Below, in pieces: positions 59,801-64,000 of a stretch of 64,000 nucleotides of DNA (within the stretch, counting starts at the first letter, position 1; every line of letters begins with the position of its first letter). The position numbers were made by a program, and so were the translations under genes. Origin of the DNA: Thunnus maccoyii (Eukaryota; Chordata; Actinopteri; Scombriformes; Scombridae); the NCBI RefSeq assembly GCF_910596095.1, contig NC_056535.1, forward strand, positions 25,064,505 through 25,128,504. Reading direction: 5' to 3'. The notes under the pieces were generated by a model. It saw only the letters and a program-made list of their open reading frames with translations, ran no database searches and had not been told where the DNA came from.

Positions 59801-62800
59801 TTCTCCTCTGTAGTTCCTCGGTGGTGGAACGACTTACCAAACTCTGTTCGATCTGCAGTGTTCCTCTCAATCTTTAAGAGAAGGCTAAAGACCCAGCTCT
59901 TTCGCAAACACCTTTACACTTGATGGACTGAAGGTAGAGAAAAGAAAAAAAATCTGCTTCTATGCAATCTATTCACTCTATGCATTGCCTCTGTGCAAGC
60001 AAGCAAGCAAAGCAAGCAAAATTTATTTATATAACACCTTTCACAAACACCAGTTACAAAGTGCTTCACAGTCAAAGAAATAAAATAAAATGAAATGAAA
60101 TTAAATTAAATCCAATCAGAATAAATGAAAAACAATATATACAAGGAGAGCAGATAAAATAAACAAATTAAGATAAAATAACACATACAACCCAAATGCC
60201 TGTCTGAACAAATGGGTTTTTAGCTGCTTTTAAAAGAGTCTACATTATCCAAGGACCTTAAGCTTGTTGGAAGACTATTCCAAAGCTTAGGGGCTGCCGA
60301 CTGGAAAGCATGATCCTCCTGGGTCTTAAAATGTGTACGAGGTACACTTAGAAAGCCCTGGGTGGAGGATCTAAGAGCTCGACTAGTGGTCTAGGGGTGC
60401 AGAAGGTCTGTAATATACTGTGTAGCCTGGCCATGTAGGGCTCTATAAGTGAGTACCAAAATTTTGAAATGAATTCTAAAATTTACTGGAAGCCAGTGCA
60501 GTGAGATTAAAATAGGAGTTATATGTGACTATCTGTAGGATTGTGTTAAAAGCCTAGCAGCAGCATTTTGGACAGTTTGTAGGCAGTGTACGGAAGATTT
60601 ATTAAGGCAGGTAAAAAGAGAGTTACAGTCGTCCAAACGTGATGGAATAAAAGCATTAAAGTATCATCTCCATTTCATTTCTTGATACCACAGACCGGAG
60701 TTTGGCTATGTTTCTCAGGTGAAAGAAACGCAAGACTGGGAAGATGATGATAAGGCACCAAGGTTCTGCCTGATTGATGACTGAAGATTATCAGGGCCAA
60801 AGATCAGGATTACAGTTTTGTCTGCATTTAACTGCAGAAAATTGTTTGCCATCCAATTCCTAATTGTGTTCCTAGTTATGTGAAATAGTTGTTTAGTACA
60901 GAGAGTTTGTGAAGCTCATTAGGTTTAAATGAAAAGTACAACTGGATGTCATCGGCATACAATTGGTAGGAGATGTTCTTGAAACTGCTGATGATCTGTC
61001 GCAGTGGCAGCATGTATATGGAGAATAGAATGGGTCCCAAGAACGATACCTGGCGACACCACATCCCAAACAAATTCACCTACAGAGACTGACAAAGATC
61101 TATCTGTCAGATATGAGGAGAACCACTCCAATGCAGTCCCAGAAAAGCCCACCAGGTGATTTAGCCTGTGGATTAGAATGTGATGGTCCACAGTATTGAA
61201 CACTGTGCTAAGGTCCAATAGCACTAGAACAGAACAGTCTCCGGCATCTGCAGCCATTAAAATGTCATTTGAGACCTTAAGGACAGCTGTTTCAGTGGAG
61301 TACAGTTTACGGAAACCAGATTGAAATATATCAAACACCCTGTGCAATTCCAGTGTTTGAACAAGTTGTTTCTCCACGGTCTCCACTCAAACTTAGCTCT
61401 ATGGCACTTACTTGTGTTGTTCTCTCCTGACTAGATCCCTGCTTGTGTTATATCAGCTATCTGATGTACGTCACTTTGGATAAAAGCATCTGCGAAATGA
61501 AATTGTAAATTGTAATTGTAAACCCGCCACGTCTGAATATGGAAATTTGTCTCCTCATATAGACGTCATCTGAAATGCGGCATTTTCCTGGGTCATAATT
61601 ATTACGGCCACTAGATGGCATCTGTCACTCAAACGTAACTATAGGTCATTTTTGGCGACTGACATTACAACCTATTAGGTTGTTTTACTTTCAAGGACAG
61701 GCTCGCTCAAACTGTGAGTCACGTAACATTGTCTATGGGAAAATAAGCTTAAAAGGTGATGATATGTCAGTGTTGTGTTCACCACTTGTTTCTGCTGCCC
61801 CCAGTTGGCCTGAAGAAAGGAAAACCTGACTCTATTCTTAGTTATTACTGTATTTTGTGTCTATCTATCTATCTTTCTCTAACCGGCTGTTAATAGCAAA
61901 GACAGTCAATATATAAAAAATAGTGTATTATATTGTAGTGGTGTGGTGTAAACTGATATGTTGTTACGATCAACAAGGGGGAACCTAAGTGCAGGATACA
62001 GACTCAGAGTTGGAATAAGGATAGGATAGAGTAAGGAAAAGTTTATTGACTGGCAAGCAAAGGCAGAGGGGCAGAGGGAAGCTGGCAGCTGGTGAAGCAG
62101 GGCAGCGCAGGGATGAAGAGAGAGATGTGAGCATGGCTGGATGGAAGCCATGCTAGCTTGGAAGCTAGTAGATAGTAGGGATGTGCAGAGAGCCCAATAT
62201 TTGTATTCGTATCTAGGCAGCAAAATTATTTATATTTGTATTTATATTCGAATAAAAGTGGAAATAGGTGTAAAAATTCAATTGTTGTTTTTATTACGCT
62301 TTTAATTTTAGGATATTAAAGTGTTTATGAATAAACTACCTTGCGATGGATTTTCCCATACGGGGTCTTGAACTCCCGTCTCCCAGATCACAGATGACTG
62401 TGCTGACTACTGAGCTAAAAAAAAGTGCATCACAAATGTGCAGATAGACCTCAAATGATTTATACACCCGGCCTATAACACAGAGAAAGCACACACATTA
62501 CACGTGTAGAGAAGAACTTCAGTGGCAATTCTTGCGTGGCATTTTTCATTTATTGCCTAGTTTTACAACTTTTTTTACAATTTTTGTAGAAAGGAGAGGG
62601 GGAACAACAGGTTATGGAGAGTCCCTTGAAAGCACTTTGCGTGTCAGTAGCTCAGCTTTATCTCTGGCGAACACCCCCAACTCCGGGACTGATGTACAAA
62701 TAAGGAAATGTGCGTCATGTAGCAGGTGCATGTGACTCCCCTTGTTGACATGTGCTGATAGACAGCGGAGCAGAGGAGACAGACTGAGATAGCGATGTAA

Positions 62801-63923
62801 CCGACCTACACGCTGGTATTTGACATGTTTTTTTTTTTGTTACCGAAAACAAATAATTAAAAAAATATTTTATGCAAAATAAATGTTCATAAAAAAAAAA
62901 AAAACACTATTTGTGCATTGCCAAATAATGTATTTGGATTCAGGCCCTCCCCTTGTAGACGGGGTGCAAGGATGACTGGTCGGCGGGCAGGGAGATGAGC
63001 AGGAAAACAGGTAGTCATGCAGTAATCCTGTGGCAAAGAGAGACAAGGTTAGTTCAACGAACAAAACAACATGAGAGACTAAACTTTGAATGCACAATTC
63101 AAGTTGGCCTGGGACATGACCTACTACAATGGCTGAAACAACGATCTGGCGATGAGTGGATGAAGAAGCGGGGTTGATATACTACTGAGTAGATGAGTTG
63201 ATGTACTGCAGGTGTGTAGACTGGAAAGCAATCGGGGAGCCAGGAGAGTGAGAGGAGCACCACACCCACATCACAGACACAGGGGAAAGGGAAACACCAG
63301 AAACACAAAGGATAAACTGGAATCGCGGCTGTGATTGTGACATATGTCAATAGAAAATCATCACAAAGCTTTTATCTTTACTGCATCTCCTCTTCACCAG
63401 GTAGGAGAAAGAATGTCACTGCTGATGAACTGAAGGAGTTTGAGGCGCAGGCAGAGTGTCTTGGCTGGATGAAACCACAGATGTTAAAGTCAGATCATGG
63501 TGAGACTTTTACATCTTTTAGATTTTTAATGGCTTGAAGAATCATTTGAATCTACTTGGTCAGTTAGAAATCTGGATGTTGTCAGGGTATTACTATGGTA
63601 TACCAAAGTATATATAATAATTTACCATAGAAGGTGCCATAATAACATTTTTAAATTGTTGTGTATATAATAAAATGCAGTATAAACTGTTGTTTTTTTT
63701 AATTGTCAGTGTTAATCTAATTTGCCTTTCTGTTCCCTGCACAGACTATGAAACCTGCAAGTCATTTCAAGACATCACTGATTCTGATGACCAGGCAGTA
63801 ATGTCTATGATTGATGATAGGGTGAAAACTATGCAAGATGATCTTGTCAAGTGTGACCCAAACCTTTCTCTTCTCCCACTCTTGCTATTTTTTTTGAAAA
63901 TTAAACATCAACTACTGGGTTAG
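56820..63923 (+). CDS. Lipocalin-like secreted protein B (TBT-binding / saxitoxin-tetrodotoxin-binding protein-like)
   Basis: Six exons: 56820-56927, 57123-57271, 57428-57504, 57856-57954, 63401-63499 and 63745-63923; 236 residues, all phases matching gene A. The signal peptide MKTLCVAIVVLSLTSVCQ, SGRW motif, TGCPDCLV (CPDC, 126-129) and ADELKEFEAQAECLGW are shared. Compared with A, exon 3 gains one codon and exon 4 loses four (the Asp/Asn-rich stretch of A). Extra cysteines occur in GYCTNKS and YETCKS. The C-terminus is a different, hydrophobic tail (LSLLPLLLFFLKIK) read through sequence that is 3' UTR in A. N-glycosylation sites of the type NKS, NNT, NVT and NLS are present. Intron 4 is 5.4 kb because of transposon insertions (about 59100-63355). 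The polyadenylation signal lies past the window end. Ligand unknown; probable plasma carrier. Confidence 0.85.
59345..59602 (+). repeat. Interspersed repeat, GCACAAAAACACTTGG family, copy 2 (5' part)
   Basis: AAGCACAAAAACACTTGGTG, AAAATGATCACTTTT and CTTCGTTGTCATGG repeat the order seen at 12945-13220. It continues after the LINE insertion at 61531-61700 (GACGTCATCTGAAATGCGGC, CACTAGATGGCATCTGTCAC). Confidence 0.6.
59612..61521 (+). mobile_element. LINE 3' fragment (L2/Rex-type), split by a nested LINE
   Basis: 59612-59935 encodes a decayed reverse transcriptase C-terminus on the plus strand (FKTLTLTYKKATKTAPAYLN, VVPRWWNDLPNSVRS, FKRRLKTQLFRKHL). The 3' end resumes at about 61400-61521 (CTTGTGTTGTTCTCTCCTG, TTTGGATAAAAGCATCTGCG, AAATTGTAATTGTAA tail). 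ACCTGCCAC (59603-59611) and ACCCGCCAC (61522-61530) look like a 9-bp target duplication. 5'-truncated and inactive. Confidence 0.7.
59995..61390 (-). mobile_element. L2-type LINE, 5'-truncated, nested inside the plus-strand LINE
   Basis: On the minus strand the reverse transcriptase reads FQSGFRKLYSTETAVLKVSN, LDLSTVFNTVDHHILIHRLN and SGTALEWFSSYL (frame 61386-60949). After a frameshift near 61040 it reads LGPILFSIYMLPL and YADD (60948-60959, frame 61079-60876). Antisense of 60240-60700 carries the L2 C-terminal region with several stops. The 3' end is a (GCAA)n-like microsatellite at 59995-60020. Inactive. Confidence 0.8.
62176..62954. mobile_element. hAT-like non-autonomous element inside the solo LTR
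   Basis: The left end TAGGGATGTGCAGAGAG is a common hAT MITE terminus. The right end reads, in inverse complement, AAGGGGAGGGC. Near-matching 8-mers GTAGATAG and GTAGACGG flank it. It carries a tRNA-like segment at about 62341-62420 and A-rich tracts near 62890. No transposase. Confidence 0.55.
62341..62420 (-). other. tRNA-like segment (SINE head or captured tRNA pseudogene)
   Basis: On the minus strand TTAGCTCAGTAGTCAGCAC resembles a pol III A box / D-arm, and GGGAGTTCAAGACCCCGT resembles a B box / T-arm, spaced as in a tRNA. T-stem pairing is imperfect and no intact acceptor stem was found, so it is unlikely to be a working tRNA. Confidence 0.4.
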
Positions 63924-64000
63924 TGGAGCCTTGATTAGTTTGCTACAATATCAGTGACTTCAAACCTCTAAATGAATGTCACTTTTGATCAACTGATTTG

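Larger units (their letters stand above)
61962..63342. mobile_element. Solo LTR (TG...CA) with 5-bp TSD, interrupted by a hAT-like element
   Basis: Starts TGTTACGATCAACAAGGGGG and ends GGCTGTGATTGTGACA, with TATGT on both sides (61957-61961 and 63343-63347). No internal gag/pol exists. With the hAT-like insert (62176-62954) removed, the LTR is about 600 bp. It sits in intron 4 of lipocalin gene B. Confidence 0.7.

Overview
This is vertebrate nuclear DNA, almost certainly from a percomorph teleost. Genes are intron-rich and widely spaced. Long (TG)n, poly-C and AT microsatellites are common, and so are repeat types typical of fish genomes: hAT-type MITEs, a Tc1-like remnant, L2/Rex-type LINEs, Ty3/Gypsy elements and a solo LTR. 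No bacterial, CRISPR or plasmid-like feature is present.

Layout. Bases 96-1689 (minus strand) hold the first five coding exons of cyp24a1, the mitochondrial vitamin D 24-hydroxylase; the rest lies off the left edge. Its promoter (about 1690-2060) has a TATA box, an Ets-type site and a candidate DR3 vitamin D response element. Bases 2.1-31.2 kb are a gene desert in which I find only interspersed repeats and microsatellites. Bases 31.6-39.6 kb hold duplicated flank and exon fragments of a lipocalin gene, interrupted by a decayed minus-strand Ty3/Gypsy element (32997-37738). Bases 39.9-41.2 kb (minus) hold a two-exon adenosine A3-like receptor gene that is intact except for one in-frame stop in intracellular loop 1. 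Bases 44.0-46.6 kb (minus) hold a NAT8/camello-like N-acetyltransferase with its coding region in one exon and a predicted upstream non-coding exon. Bases 48.9-51.9 kb and 56.8-63.9 kb (plus) hold two tandem six-exon genes for secreted lipocalin-like proteins of the tributyltin-binding / saxitoxin-tetrodotoxin-binding protein-like (alpha-1-acid-glycoprotein-related) group. A Gypsy fragment and a Tc1-like remnant separate them, and intron 4 of the second is inflated by a stack of nested transposons.

The genes form no operon or shared pathway: this is ordinary vertebrate synteny. The most distinctive feature is the lipocalin locus. It has two intact and diverging paralogs, one broken relic (exons 3 and 4 recognisable, frameshifted) and several orphan copies of the same flanking DNA on both sides of the receptor and acetyltransferase genes. 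I read this as an expanding and decaying tandem family. Also worth a second look are the receptor nonsense codon, the cyp24a1 VDRE and a 38-bp palindromic micro-insertion with a perfect 8-bp target duplication. I see no convincing wholly new system. Family names rest on recognition of protein motifs, without database searches.
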